Of a DNA stretch of 64,000 nt, positions 33,310 through 45,745 are shown piece after piece (within the stretch, counting starts at the first letter, position 1; every line of letters starts with the position of its first letter). The stretch comes from Podaxis mareebaensis (lineage: Eukaryota; Basidiomycota; Agaricomycetes; Agaricales; Agaricaceae), in contig JAEUWP010000503.1 of NCBI GenBank assembly GCA_018524725.1, positions 124,001-188,000 of the forward strand. The letters are read 5' to 3'. Position numbers and translations under genes: made by a program. The notes under the pieces are model-generated. The model was not told the DNA's origin and ran no database searches. It saw only the letters and a program-made list of their open reading frames with translations.

Positions 33310-36300
33310 TTACACATCAAAAACAACATCCACAGCTCTAAACGCTGTATTGCCAGGCCACACCTTAATCGGCACCTCGCACTCCACCGTCTCAAGCCGC
33401 ACACCCGTCCATCCTTCTTCACCACCTGCAAAATCAACCCCCTTCCCTACTCCTCCAGCAAGGTCGGGCTTAATCCCATCATAGCCCCTCTCCTCTCCGA
33501 CCCTGCTCTCACCATCACTCTCATCCCCATCATGATACTCCCTTTCATACCCACCAGCAGCGACACCACCTATCGTATTCCACACCGAGTCCACAAAGAA
33601 CTGTGTCCAACTCTTTGTCTTCACTCTTTCGTCCGCTTTCTTGAGATGGTCTAGCCCAACTCTAGGTTTCTCCAGAGGTGCAAGTGCACTTGGGGCACGC
33701 CATGATGAGCCCCATTCACCTCTCGGTCCATTTCGTTCGAGGCTCTTGAAGTACACGCCTTCCGTTCCGCGATCAGAGGTTTCCGATGCGACGGCCACGA
33801 GAAGACATAATCGAACTTTCCACTCCAATCCACCGAGTGATGCTGAAGGAGAGGTCAAAGGTGACTCTGAGTAACCTTCAGAATCGGCAATCTTCACTTG
33901 GAATGCCGGGCTCGCATCAGACGGGATATCAAGGGCAAAAGTCGTGCGGAGGGTGTTGAGTGTGAACGACGCATAGTGTTCCGCATAAGCGCGCTTTAGG
34001 TGACGTGCACTTTGTGGTGGAGCAACGGAAGCTGGAAGCGTTTCGTGAGCTTCCAGGATTGCACAGAGCTATTGCCATTTAAGATTCTCCCATGAATGTG
34101 AAACCAGTTTCACACACACCTGCAGGACTCGTGCTCTACCCACCCTATCGTTCAACTCTACGATCCCCGACACTGTTTCACCGAGGCGATACGCGGACTT
34201 GGTGAACGTCAGCACCGCAACTTTTATTCCATCCTTATTCACGTCGTATGAGGCTAATACGCGTCATTAACGATTTCCATTCATCAAAATGAAAGAGATA
34301 TGCGCCCACCTTTCTTTGGTAGTCGAGTGAGAATCTCCACTGCCTCTTGGCAACCGACCGTAGCTCGATCTTCCTCCTCTTCCTGCTCTCTGGCTTCATC
34401 CAGACTCATCCTTAATCCTGTATTCTCGTCCAGTGCAGGTAGCGACGTGGATGGTGATGACGGTTCTGCGCTCTCCTCTCGAAAAGGCTTTGAAGTGCCG
34501 AAGTCCTTTTCGTTGAGAACAGGAGGTAACGAAGCAAGGAGTCGCTTTGTGTATTGCTTCAAATCATCCAAGGACCCTTCCTCACTTGATTTTGCTGTAG
34601 TAGCTCATGATTACCAGCTGGAAATGCCAGATAAAGGAAAACATACGAGGATGTACTGCCTTCCTCCGTTTAGCTACCATCACACCCGTCTCTTCGATGA
34701 CTTTCCCCTGTGTCTCCGGTATGTCCTTTTCCTTCCCCTTCCCAAGCCCCGAAAGCCGAGTGTGCAAGACGGGCCAGAGAATGTCATACGGTCCAGGTGA
34801 ACGATCCACTGGACAACTATGATTAATTACAAAAATGCCGAAGAAAACGTTGAAATGGTTACCTGTGACGTGGTTATACACGCGGATGGGCACTCTCATC
34901 ACTCGACTGATGCTATTCATCCCCGCCGTTCCAGAGTTTTTCGAACTCGGGATGGATGAAGCTGCTCTACACGTTCCCACAACAAGCTCGTATGAGAATC
35001 TCAGAGCTCGGCCTTTATACGTGGGGGGTAGTATGTCTGGGAGTTTGATAGTATATGTGTCTACAACACATGTCCACACTCTTTCAGTAAGAAGTCACAC
35101 GAAATGAAGAGAAAAGAAACATACAGCTTCTGGATTCACCAGGTGGTAAGGCTAGATCTACGGCAAGCATACTAGGCTGAGCTTCGAATGTCGGTAATGG
35201 AAGCTCTGGGTCGACATCTTCCTCCAGCATACCACTACCCAGTGCAGGTTGATTCAACATCCCCAAGCCCGACCCGCCACCACCACCAGGTCCAGGTCCA
35301 TTTGCTGGTTTAGGCCCCGAAGCCAAACCAGCATTCCCATTTGAGTGAGCGGGGGAAGTTGACGCAGCACGTTCGCTCATAGCCGAAGGTGTTGGTCCCG
35401 CAGGGGGAGATAACAACGACATCAAGCTCGCGGAGAAGCTCACGGATCGCCCATGACCGGGTTTTCTCCTGGGATAACCATGCCCCTGCATCTGTGAGTA
35501 TTGCGACCCTCCTCCACTAAGCCTGGAGCCAACAGGAGAACCCCCATGAAGCGACCGCGAGATATCCATACTCCCACCGCCCACTATCGCCCGTTTCCGA
35601 ACTAATGCCCTCCGAATCCGATTCATTCTGTAAGCCTGCATCTGCGTTGGTGTGCTTCCGCCTGCACCTTCTGGTATGACATGAACTGTGCCAACTAGCT
35701 GGGCGTAGGAATAGAGGATGACCTCAGCACTCGGTTGCGGAAATGTGGAAGAGAATGCTGTCCGCGGTTGGATCTGGCCCCGTGCAGTATTGAGTGGTTG
35801 GCCTAACCCTATTTGCACCTGTTGAGAGAATCGTCGGTTATGGTGAGATTTGGGTGCTGCCCCGGCTACTGACGCTACGGTTGAAGCAGCGATTGAAGGA
35901 TAAGCTTGGACAGCATTTGAGCTTGAGGGATTGTTCGGAGGAAAGGCAGGTTGGGAGTATGACGGGGAAAGGGGGGAAGAGACGCGGGGTGTCGTTGGTG
36001 TTGCGAGTGGGGATGTCGAAGGACGCCCACGGAACGAGGATTCTGATATGCTTGAAAGGGAGAGCGATGTTGTGGGTGTGTAGGGTTGCGGTGGCATCGA
36101 GGTCGTAGGTGAGAGAACATTGAGAGAGAATTGGCCGTCGAGGATGGACTGTTTGCGGGCATGTGGGTGGTTAGAGGACAGAGCAAGAGTGTCGGTACGC
36201 GAGAGCGGTGAGGGTGTCTGGGGTGATGTGGGAGCTGGACCAAGATGTTCAGTATAACTTCAGCGGTCATTGAGAAAGAACTTACATTGTTTGAGATCCG

Positions 36301-36808
36301 GGAAAGACTGTCTATTGAAGGGTGCAGATGCCGGAGTCGCGGCAATTATTCCCTCGCCAACCTGTTCCTCCAACTCCTGGGACGAAATCGATACTGACAG
36401 GGATTTGGCCAGCAACTTCTTCCTCCTTTGCTCCAGCAACCCAGGCAGCTGTCCGTCCTGAATACCCTTCTTTACCATACCAACAAGCCCCTTTCGCCCA
36501 GGAATTGCCTCATCATCGAACCCAGCCAACTTTTGAGGAGAGGGCGAGACGACATTACGTGGAGTTCCCGGTGACGTCGGCGGGCGAGCAAGGGGGGCAG
36601 ATGATATCGAATGCGCACCCCGCTTGTGTGTGCGCGTGTGAGGGTACGTTTCCGAAGGTTTTGAAGGTCCAGCTTCAGGTGTCCGTGTATTCGTGAAGGT
36701 GATTGTGACAGAGAACTGCTCCCCCGCAAAGAAGGATGATTGAGATGGAGTTATGACCACACGTATAGGGGATTCATGCTGCGTTTGCGTGGCGTTGATT
36801 CCTGGCAT
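33310..36808 (-). CDS. RGP1: RGP1: RIC1-RGP1 Golgi Rab exchange factor subunit
   Basis: The ATG at 36808 opens with IRVVITPSQSSFFAGEQFSV and TITFTNTRTPEAG, the arrestin-like N-terminus typical of RGP1. Exon 1 is 36808-36286, intron 36285-36235, and exon 2 starts at 36234. The first-exon end carries ARPPTSPGTPRNV. The large Ser/Pro-rich exon 2 contains SNHPHARKQSILDGQFSLN and LPLPTFEAQPSMLAVDLAL, followed by SYTYTIKLPDILPPTYKG across an intron. Downstream exons contain YNHVTG, then LTFTKSAYRLGETVSGIVEL, and the last exon ends ETVECEVPIKVWPGNTAF before TAA at 33310-33312. With RIC1 it activates Ypt6/Rab6 for retrograde transport to the Golgi. It is longer than yeast Rgp1 because of disordered inserts, as usual in basidiomycetes. 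It is the only intact copy here. Confidence 0.85.
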
Positions 36809-37188
36809 ATGGAGGTGAATACAGTGAGTTCTTCACGTTTGGAAACGAAATTCCAACAGAAGTCTCCGCGGTATGTATAAAGCTCCACGTTTATGATTGA
36901 TGGAGGGAATTATGGCTCCTCCTGGAGTCGGGTCGTTGCGGAATTGAGGTCTCGTCCAAGAAAAGTTCCTCCGGATGACAGACCGAGGTCTAGAACGGCG
37001 AGATGGAGAGACAACAAGAATAATATTCACAGTGTAGCAGGAGCCAGGGCCATAACCAACAAATCAACACTCCTGGGACCTGAACACCGCCAGCAGAACG
37101 CATTTGACAACGGCCTCAGGTGCAAACAATGATCTTGTTAACTTGATTCGCAACTCTGCGCTTTGCTGTATTCAGTACCCCCTCTTTC
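36809..37188. other. Divergent promoter region RGP1 / third NACHT gene
   Basis: 380 bp between two oppositely directed starts. The first ~220 bp match arm A and the rest is unique. No specific motif is claimed. Confidence 0.5.
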
Positions 37189-39187
37189 ATGTCCAGTCAC
37201 ATCCTACAGAATGCCCATGACTTCGTTCTTAATAATCCTGTTTTCATTGACAACTCCGCATCCGTGAGCGAGACAACAGGTAGGTCTAAGTAGCGGATGC
37301 ATCCCACACGAACACAGCGCTGAACGTTTGGACCCATGGACAGGACTAGATATTCTTCTAAAGGCCTCAATCCCAGAGGCTGCTCATGACTCGTCCGCTC
37401 GTCACCCTCCTCCTAGCTGCCATCCCGGAACCCGCAAAGACTATATCGGGGAAATCACCTTCTGGGGCCTGAACGCCGCCAACCGTAAAAGCCGCATTCT
37501 GTGGCTGCGCGGCCCGGCGGGTGTTGGGAAATCAGCGGTCGCGCAGTCCTGTGCAGAAGCTCTGGGTCCAAAATTAGGCGCAGCCTTCTTTTTCTCTCAT
37601 CCTAATAGATGGGACGACCCCAATCGCCTTTTCACATCCATATCTTATCAACTCGCGACCAAATGTGAATCCTACAAAAACATCCTTGATGCCAAAGTAC
37701 GCGGCGATCCTACCTTGGTTTCCAAAGCCATCCGTCAGCAATTTCAGGAATTGATAGTTGCCCCGTCGAGAGGCTTGGAAGTATGTCTTGACGAACTCGT
37801 CGTCATCATCGACGGTCTTGATGAATGTCCCGATACCGACCTCCAGTGCGATATTATAAACACTATTGCGACTTCCGTGCGAGATCATACCACACCACTC
37901 CTATGGGCTTTCTTCAGTCGACCCGAGCCGCATATCGTCGCGACCTTTACTTCTGACGAAATATCGCCTCTTTCTCTTCACATGGAGCTCCCTGTCTCAC
38001 GGGAAGCCGACCAGGAAATACTGCGGTATCTGGCAGACAAATTAGAGGGAATACGAAGACGCCATGGCTTACCATATCCATGGCCGTCCGAACAGCACAT
38101 ATGGGATCTTGTCGACCTTTCTGACGGTCTATTTATCTACGCCACCACCCTGATACGCTTCATCGGCGCGCTGGATTCCTCTGGTCCCGACGACCAGCTC
38201 TTTGTTGTGCTCTCCTTCATGAAGGATAAAATGGGACACCCTAACTCCGGACATCCGCTTTCTGAATTGGATTCCTTCTATATGCTGGTCATGCAACGTG
38301 TTCCTCTCAATGTCCTTCTTACCCTACAACATATTCTACTCCTGACGATCTTCGAACGCCCAGGCTCTGATGCCACTGACATTGCTGATCTTCTCGGATT
38401 ATCTGAGCCTCAGCTCCGCTATGCTTGTCACGCTCTCCATTCTGTACTCACCCTAAAACCACACAGCGACAATTCTGCACGGCTTGGAATTTGGTTCTAT
38501 CATGCATCCTTCATGCAATTTCTACTCAGCCCAATGAGGTCTGGGAATTTCTGTATCATCCTCGAATGCGGTGTGATATTACGGGAACAGCTACTCCGGC
38601 GATTGAGCAGCATACACACAGGTACAACCGTTGTCATTTGAGTAACCGTGACTCACTCTAACCCTGAAACGTCGCCTCCTTAGCAAAATCACTCGACGTG
38701 GTTCTACCGCATAGTCCCAACCGTTCCCTCTGGATGTACCGGTTAACAGTAGCAATATTTCTGCGCCTCTGCGTCGCGCTCCCGCTCAATCAACGGATAC
38801 TGGATGCTCTGGCTGATTTTAACTTTAAGATGATAATCGACCTAGGAGGATGTGGTTTCGGCCAAGTTCCCGGTTTCAACGGCGACGACCTCTTGCACAA
38901 CGTATTTCATCCACCAATCTAATCATGTACGCCTCTAATGCTCAACACAGATCCCCACCAGCCTCAGACGCAAGGTCATTCGCCATGGCGATCGGTCGTC
39001 TATGGTCCGTCGCTTGCTACTCATTCCGGAAGCTCCCCCTATACCAGGTGGACCACTATACGTTCTGGGACGTGGGAGGAAGAAAATTCTTTATTGTCAT
39101 AATAGCATCGATGGCCCCTATCTTTTGCATTACCCGCACTGGAACTTTAAGATGATCACCAAATTCCTGGGGATATCGAGGCAATAG
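37189..39187 (+). CDS. NACHT P-loop protein, complete, without kinase
   Basis: Four exons, 37189-37279, 37344-38621, 38684-38901 and 38951-39187, all GT-AG with matching phases, give 607 residues. The short N-terminus (HILQNAHDFVLNNPVFIDNS) resembles the leader of many mushroom NACHT proteins. P-loop GPAGVGKSA lies at ~87, FFFSHPNRWDD follows, Walker B is VVIIDGLDEC (~190), and FYHASFMQFLLSPMRSGNF starts the C-terminal region. It ends with LYVLGRGRKKILY and LLHYP, then a stop. That end aligns in concept with FYTIGHGEKKALL of the arm-B fusion, which shows where the fusion's NACHT part normally stops. It is in the opposite orientation to the other two NACHT genes. Confidence 0.88.
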
Positions 39188-40134
39188 ATACCAGACCCCC
39201 CTTCGACGCCAGCCACAGGACACAAGCTCTTTACCACTGTTGTGTTGTCGTGCAAACTAGGTTACATCGTTTTCTATCACAGAAAATACGTAGCTAGCGT
39301 CCAGCACAACTCGCTCGTTTACCCAGATAAAATGACTCAGGTCCTACTTAATTAAATGAACGGTAGGGGAAGACTATTATTCCCGGGTTGCGTCTATCCG
39401 TGTGAGTATTCAATGTTCAATGTTCAATCCCAGCAGTGTCGACTCCGTCTCCAACAACCTTTACTTGACAGCGTTTTGTTACGGTTACTGGTCGTCGTGG
39501 TCAAAGATAAAAGACTGTTTGTACTTGTGAACGCGATGAGACGGATTGATGGAATTATGCAAGTAGAGAAACCCTTGCCAAGCAAGGGGATTCAATATTC
39601 AATAACGGTGGAATAACGGTGGTACTGCGTGGGTACAATTCAGAGCATTTGCTCTGGATCTCCAAGTAGCACTTATTGGGAGAAGTTTTTCAGCCATTCA
39701 TCATCGGACTCTATCGGGTTCGCACTGAACTTCCATTGTTATCGCATTACTGATTGAAATTCCATGATGCCCGTCATAGATTTCTGCAAGGAAGCCCATG
39801 CCACGATAGATAGCTTCAATGCCGCCTTCGGCAATTGTTCGCGTTTGGATTCACGGTAATGTTTTCGAGTATAACATGCACAAATGCCGAAATGAACTTC
39901 GTCAAATTAAAGCAACAGGGTCCAGATTGTTTTGTCCCTGCACTGGTCGCCTTCGATCGTCCAACTTCATACATCGCTGAACGGAAACTGAGGAGAGGCT
40001 CGACGCGGCTGGCGTCTATCAAGGGACGATCTGCGGTGAGATAGTTGAAGAAAGCTTTAAAGCCGACCGCAACATGACTAACACAACTCGTAGGTATCCC
40101 AACTCAACCGACATCCCCCATCACTACTTCCAAC
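39188..40134. other. Intergenic, no gene seen
   Basis: About 0.95 kb. A frame at 39835-40044 is short and featureless. The GFA-like gene's promoter lies at the right end. Confidence 0.5.
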
Positions 40135-40719
40135 ATGAGTCAATCCGACGCGACTCTCTTCTTCGAAGGATCTTGTTTCTGTGGTTCAGCTTCATTCAAA
40201 GTCGAAGGAAAACCATTGCTCAGCGCATATTGTCACTGCACGCTCTGTCAACGTCTTAATGGTATGTCCACGTCCACATTGGGCTATCAAAGCCTACGAT
40301 TCAAAGCACAATACGCAATGACTTGCGTGTATATGTCAGGGTGCGCGTTCCTTCATGGATTGCATTACCCTACGCAGTCTTTCGCTTGGACGCACCAAAA
40401 TACCAGCGCAATCTTCCCAAATCCTATTCCAGGATCGTACTGGATAATTTGGAGATGCCGGGACTGCTTCACATTCATCGCGGCACATAATATCAGTGAG
40501 GACAAATGGACGGTTAGGAGTGCCCATTTCCGTCGTAATACCGAAGGCCAGATCGAGAATTGGCATCTCATCAAACCGACGGCGCATATCTTCTATGGAA
40601 CAAGGATGTTGGACGTCCAAGACGACCTACCAAAGTGGGATGGTTATGAGTACAAATCCGCTCGCCTATGTGTGGACACCGAGAAAGAGCAGCGGGAGCC
40701 TCTCACTTGCCTATGTTAG
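40135..40719 (+). CDS. GFA-family (Mss4-like) zinc protein
   Basis: Exons 40135-40261 and 40340-40719 (intron 78 nt, GT-AG) give 168 residues. The N-terminus reads EGSCFCGSASFKVEGKPL then AYCHCTLCQRLNG, the zinc-binding CxC and CxxC pattern of the glutathione-dependent formaldehyde-activating enzyme family. A second CxxC (WRCRDCFTFIAA) follows in exon 2. The C-terminus contains HIFYGTRMLDVQDDLPKWDG, usual for fungal members. The family fold is clear, but most fungal members have no proven substrate, so the enzyme activity is not asserted. ATG 40135 is the first in frame, close before the conserved region. Confidence 0.85.
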   Translation: MSQSDATLFFEGSCFCGSASFKVEGKPLLSAYCHCTLCQRLNGMSTSTLGYQSLRFKAQYAMTCVYMSGCAFLHGLHYPTQSFAWTHQNTSAIFPNPIPGSYWIIWRCRDCFTFIAAHNISEDKWTVRSAHFRRNTEGQIENWHLIKPTAHIFYGTRMLDVQDDLPKWDGYEYKSARLCVDTEKEQREPLTCLC

Positions 40720-41840
40720 GTACAGGTTATCTTGATGATATGTCATTCCCCATGCGATAGATGTTAGTTCACTAGTCCCAGACTGTCCGATCGAGTGCTG
40801 AATAGACTGAGGACAGGCCTCAGAGATGTAGCGGAGGTTGCTCGCCTCTCAATACTTTTCGAACGATGTATCAACGCTGGTGGTCCGTTCGTACTCCCAC
40901 CTGCCTATTCGTTGCGTATGCAGCTTGCTTGAAGGTCCTTTTTAAATTCGCGAATGAGGGCTGCTTTTTCCCCTTGCAAGGGGGCGGCCAGTTGGGCACC
41001 AATACCGCATAGTCCGCGTGGAACGGAACCGGGAGTCGTTACTGAACGCCGCAAACTCCTTCGAATGAAATGTCCGTTGCGAAAAGCATAGTACGACAAC
41101 GGACTTCGGAATCATTGTCTTGATGCGTTTTTGTTGAAAGAAAACCCCGGCGTCACCTGATAACTATCACCCAGCTGCGTGACAATCTGTGACAACGCGC
41201 TGCGCTGCGCATTGATAAGGAACACAATGTCGAAGTTCAAAATATGACGCGAATGAGAGATTTCGCCGTTATTCTTAAACTTGGCATACCATTGACTTCG
41301 CGATGACAAATCCAGCGCGAGAACCGTTCGATGTGTAGGCTCAGGTCAGGACCGTCAGGCACCCCGCTCTCATCGACATCTACAATGCCTGGGAAAGTAA
41401 AGTTCGCTTTAGAAGTCCGGCATGCCTTCATATGCTCCAGGCCATTCCAGGCCTCAGGTTTTGGAATATTGAACGGTCATCCATGGCCACAAGCAGATTT
41501 CTTTGCCATGTTCCTCTTGGCGATCCGCCCCTCGCAACATACCAACCCCACGAGGCGGCACAATAGGCTACGCTTGGTTAATAGGGTGCCCCGGCGCTCC
41601 GAAATGTCCTTCATCAGCACTCAAGGGATGAAGTATCCTTCAACACGACTGATCATGAACGGCACAACGGAATAGCCTCACAATGAGAACATCACTGTAT
41701 AATATCCACCAACATTTAGACACGCAATACAAGGTAGGGAGAGCCGTAAAAGTAGGGCATAAATACATAAAATCAAGGTCCCGAGAAATCTTCAAGCCAA
41801 TCGAAAAAACGAAGGAATAGAAGAAGAGAATGAATCATCA
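40720..41840. other. Region with possible minus-strand relic, otherwise empty
   Basis: Minus-strand frames at 41431-41237 (CRTSKANFTFPGIVDVDESG, LSLHIERFSRWICHREVNG) and 41309-41112 (NGEISHSRHILNFDIVFLIN) look protein-like and adjoining, so a small decayed gene is possible, but I recognise neither. No start-to-stop model with good splice sites was found. Confidence 0.35.
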
Positions 41841-43711
41841 TCACTGTTGATTAGAGGGGTTATTGTTGTCTCCGTCGCCCGACGCCTGGTTCATAACTGT
41901 AGGTCTGCGTTTTTCATCTCTATACTGTGTCGTTGCGCTGGGTCCAGGACCGATATAGCCGGGGGGAACGGTGGTCGACGGACCGGGCAAGCTACCTGAG
42001 TCCATCTGACTGAGGAGATCGGCTGCACCAGATAGGCTAGCCGAGTTCGTATGGGTCCAATAGCCTATGCTTGTGCCAGAAGAGTTGGACACCTGTGAGC
42101 CCATCGAACCCACGGAGGGACTTTTCTCGTGTGGGTGCCTTGGCAGAGCACTCTGAGGAGTGGTCACGATCGAAGTGGATCCATACGCCGAAACTTGATC
42201 AGGGGCTTGGGAAGAAAAGTCACCATGATGTTGAGATGCTTCGGAGTACGCCGGAGGGTTCATAGGGGATCGGGGTTGAACAGCAGCTGAAGATGAACCA
42301 CCCGTGTTACCATGAGTTACGTTCTCAGCTCTCTTCCTATCATGACTGGTAGGCGTGTCTTGTGAGGACGACGGCCTATCTAGCGTGAAGGGAGAGACTG
42401 TTCCATGTGCCGTCATGTATACGTTGGGTGGAGTTTGCATGCCTTGAGGCGGAGGGGTAACAGGGTATCCCACTGATGTAAGTAGCGATTCATGGGTGAA
42501 CGAGGCTCTACTGCTGTTGTGCGTATGGAATGTCGTTGGACTGTGGGGAATCCTGCTGACAGACCCCATAGAGGGCGAGGAGGTATGTGGCAGTGGAGTA
42601 TAGCCAAAACCTGGTCCATAGGTCTTGGCCGAAATGTCGGAAGGACTGCGAACGTGCTGATCAAGGGTGGATTGTGCCATGGTAGTCTGTGACAGGACGT
42701 CCTTCTGGGCTTTTCGTTTGTTGCGACAGAAGAGGAAAAGAGCAATCGCCACGCCAATCGCAAGGGCTAAAACTCCCCCTACAACACCGCCCGCGATTGC
42801 ACCAATGTTGCTGCCGGTTTTTGGTTTTGAAGTTGCGGTTGGACTCCTGGAACCAGACCAATCACCAGGATCTGTTCACAGATGTGCTAGATGAGAATCC
42901 TCAACGTGTACTCGCTTTTCATATTCACGTACGGGTGTTTGCCACATCACGAGCCTTAAGGAGGTCCCAACGTGCGTCCGGCCATGTAGTAGCTAAACAA
43001 TTTTGTCAGCTTAATGCGAATATCTAGAGACCACTGGGCCTCTCACGATCAGTAGCAGCCCAGAGAGGGAAGGTCGTGTTATCCGGAATGGTGTAATTAG
43101 AAGGAAAAGGTCTGGATTTTCCGAATGAGCCTTGCGCGAGCAAATGGTGACTAAATACTTTACTCAGTCGTCGATGCATCGCCTCCACAATTTTCACGCC
43201 AACTAGCCCAGCTAGCTCATACCATGAGTATCTCGTAATCTTCGGAAGAAAGTTATGCATACCTCACTATCCCATTTTGTACGCCTTGGCAGCGAGCACA
43301 AGCACTATATAAGTTATACATTGCCCACGAGCTGAAGATGACATTCAGGCGTAATCTGACTGCATACACAGTAACACATACCAAGAGCAAGGACTGACGA
43401 ATTGTTGCGATGGGGGGTCATACTTTTGCCCAGGAGGCAACGGTGTGATTTGAAATTCTTCGCATGGAGCGCTGAGATCCATATCATGTTCGTAGGTGGG
43501 AGCAGAAAGACTTACCAGTTGAACCACACGCTCCCTGCAAGTACGCAGCTGTTAAACAAGGGTTTTTGTGTTGTCTGTTGTCCATCCATGACCAGTCCTG
43601 TGATGCGTCGCATGATGGGGCACTGTAGGCTCTCGCTTCGAGTCGACCCCCGTTGACCATCGCAGCCACCGCCAAGACCACACCCATAACCCTTAACGAG
43701 CTCCACATCAT
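41841..43711 (-). CDS. Single-pass membrane protein with signal peptide and Ser/Pro-rich cytoplasmic tail
   Basis: The start at 43711 gives MMWSSLRVMGVVLAVAAMV, a signal peptide, then CDASQDWSWMDNRQ and PCLTAAYLQGAC. This is the Cys pattern of a common basidiomycete family of extracellular domains. Later exons carry EEFQITPLPPGQKYDPPSQQ and PFPSNYTIPDNTTFPLWAAT. The last exon has a transmembrane helix (GGVVGGVLALAIGVAIALFL) followed by CRNKRK and a ~270-residue Ser/Pro/His-rich tail to the stop at 41841. Exon edges in the ectodomain are approximate. Such proteins sit in the plasma membrane with a disordered cytosolic tail; ligand and role are unknown. A wall-sensor-like role is only a guess from architecture. 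Confidence 0.75.
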
Positions 43712-45745
43712 CGTTGAAACCCTGCAACGCATCCTACGTTCTTCCTAGACTCGAAAATGTAGCTCCAATAGCCAAATCGTAGGGAGCGAGCAAACCAACA
43801 ACGAAAGACCAAGACGAATTGTCGTGAGGCGGCGAGGGTCGAGGAAAGCGCTGAGGAAACAAGGGTTGCGGGAGTGGACGGTGGTGGTGAAACGTTAAAG
43901 GCGAGGGGCAGACGGTGGTAACTCGGCGCCTGCGCGGACGGGGCTGTGACAGTCTTGAGAGAGATGATAATGGTCAAGGACAAGAAGCAGGCAGGGGATA
44001 TGGGGAGTCAAATCGGTGATGCAATGAAGTATATGGGGAATTTCTGACCCCGATAGACGCCCGCACTGGACCCCAGAAGGTCACATCATACGGCCCGTAG
44101 CCGTGTGGCATATCTATGGAGTTATTTGCCATGCTCACTTCTGCATGTGAGTTTTGTTACCCTCCTTGTCTTCTGACCAAAGCTCATTCATCTGCGAGAA
44201 TAAAGCAGATCTGAACAACGAAGGCTCTTGGCTAGTCCTTAAATTTAGCATGGTGAATCACGAGACGAACCACAAACTGACACAGCTTATGACACAGACC
44301 CATGTGGTATGGTCTGCGCCGGTGATAAACCCATATGTACATCGTTCATCGCCGAAATGAATTAACGTTTGACCGCTTGAACGCAAGCCTCACGGCTGTG
44401 AAGGAGCACTAGCTCGGGCAAACCAGAGTGCAGGTGTTCTAGGGCAGTTGGATTGCTCCTCACAACCCTGTTGTCCGGCATCTAAATATAACCAGGAGTA
44501 CAAATGCAGTCAAACTGTCTGCAAAATGCGGGATAGATGACTGATGATATGTGATAGAATACGATACCCCATGATCGTCTTCTTTTCCGACTAGTCCGGC
44601 CAATATCACCCTTGATCACCTATATAAAGTATTTTTGCCAAATGAGCCATCTGCTCTCAAGTTCTCGAGCGCCGTAAGCTTCACCGAATCGTGGCTTTCC
44701 GTCCACTGTGAGAGTTTTAATAACGACCTTCCCAAAGCGCTCGAACGGTCGAACGCTGTGACCGGCACCGCATGATTCGAAATGAAGGGGCAGAAAGTAA
44801 AATGGCCCCGAAATGAAAATGACGTCTACACGAAAACATCTGGAGGAAACATTGGCATAGAGTACCAGGACACATTGGAAGTATTTGTGTTACCTCCGAC
44901 GACCGTCTGAACTACATCCATATCCCTCGGTCTCGCAAGGCCGAACCAATTTCTCGCGCGCATGAAAGGAAGCATCTAGCTGCTCCAAAATTCTAGCTCT
45001 TCCGTACTCGCCGTACCTTCGCCTGGAGCTTCTGTTCTAGTGCCCATTTAACTAAGAGCTACCGACGAGTTCTACGCCCACAGCTGCAGTATTGCCCTTG
45101 GCTATGCTTAAAAGTTTGAGCAGCGACCTCTCGAAACGTCCTCAACTCTTCCTGACACTTCCCATCGGAAAACACTTATCATTCTCAAATTTGGAAGGTG
45201 ATCGCTCACATGTCGCACCCCTTGAGGCCTGAACACCATCTTGACTAATGTGGGCGGCCTCCTACAATGTTCGCCGTGTAAAATGCCTGTTTGCTACCAA
45301 TCATAGCCAGATCCGATATCGCGCCATGGTAAGAGAGGCTTGGCCAGACGGGCATTTGGTGGGCACATGCGACCTTCAAGGAACCTATAATAAACATGAC
45401 ATCTGCTCCCCTGATGAGGACGCCTAAAATACTTGATTTAACGGCTAGAAACCATATGATTGACCCTTGCCAGCTTAGATTCAGATAATCCAATAATCAA
45501 TGTTGTGAATCAGCGCCCCGCAGCAACACACCACTACCCACGATCAATTCTCAACGTCAAGCGTTTCTTAAGTAGATTTGCGGTCACTCGGACGTAGGTT
45601 CATCACAGCGAAGTTGATAGCAACATTACAGAATCAGCACTCTGAATTGCAGAAAACGTCAGAACCACGACATACCCAAAACAATTACGAATTCACTCAC
45701 AATATAACCCCAAAAATACAATTCATTCACACAACACTCGTAAAT
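43712..45745. other. Two-kilobase region without a recognisable gene
   Basis: No frame longer than ~90 codons and none with a domain. The left part contains the promoter of the membrane-protein gene. Between about 44590 and 45240 there are short similar motifs that might be an old degraded repeat, but I could not define units. Confidence 0.45.

Larger units (their letters stand above)
30470..37028. repeat. Segmental duplication arm B (with 19148-25860)
   Basis: This is the partner of arm A in the same orientation and holds the uninterrupted NACHT 5' part, the intergenic region without the MITE, and an open RGP1. Similarity to arm A ends just after about 37028. The arms lie about 4.6 kb apart. 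Confidence 0.88.
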
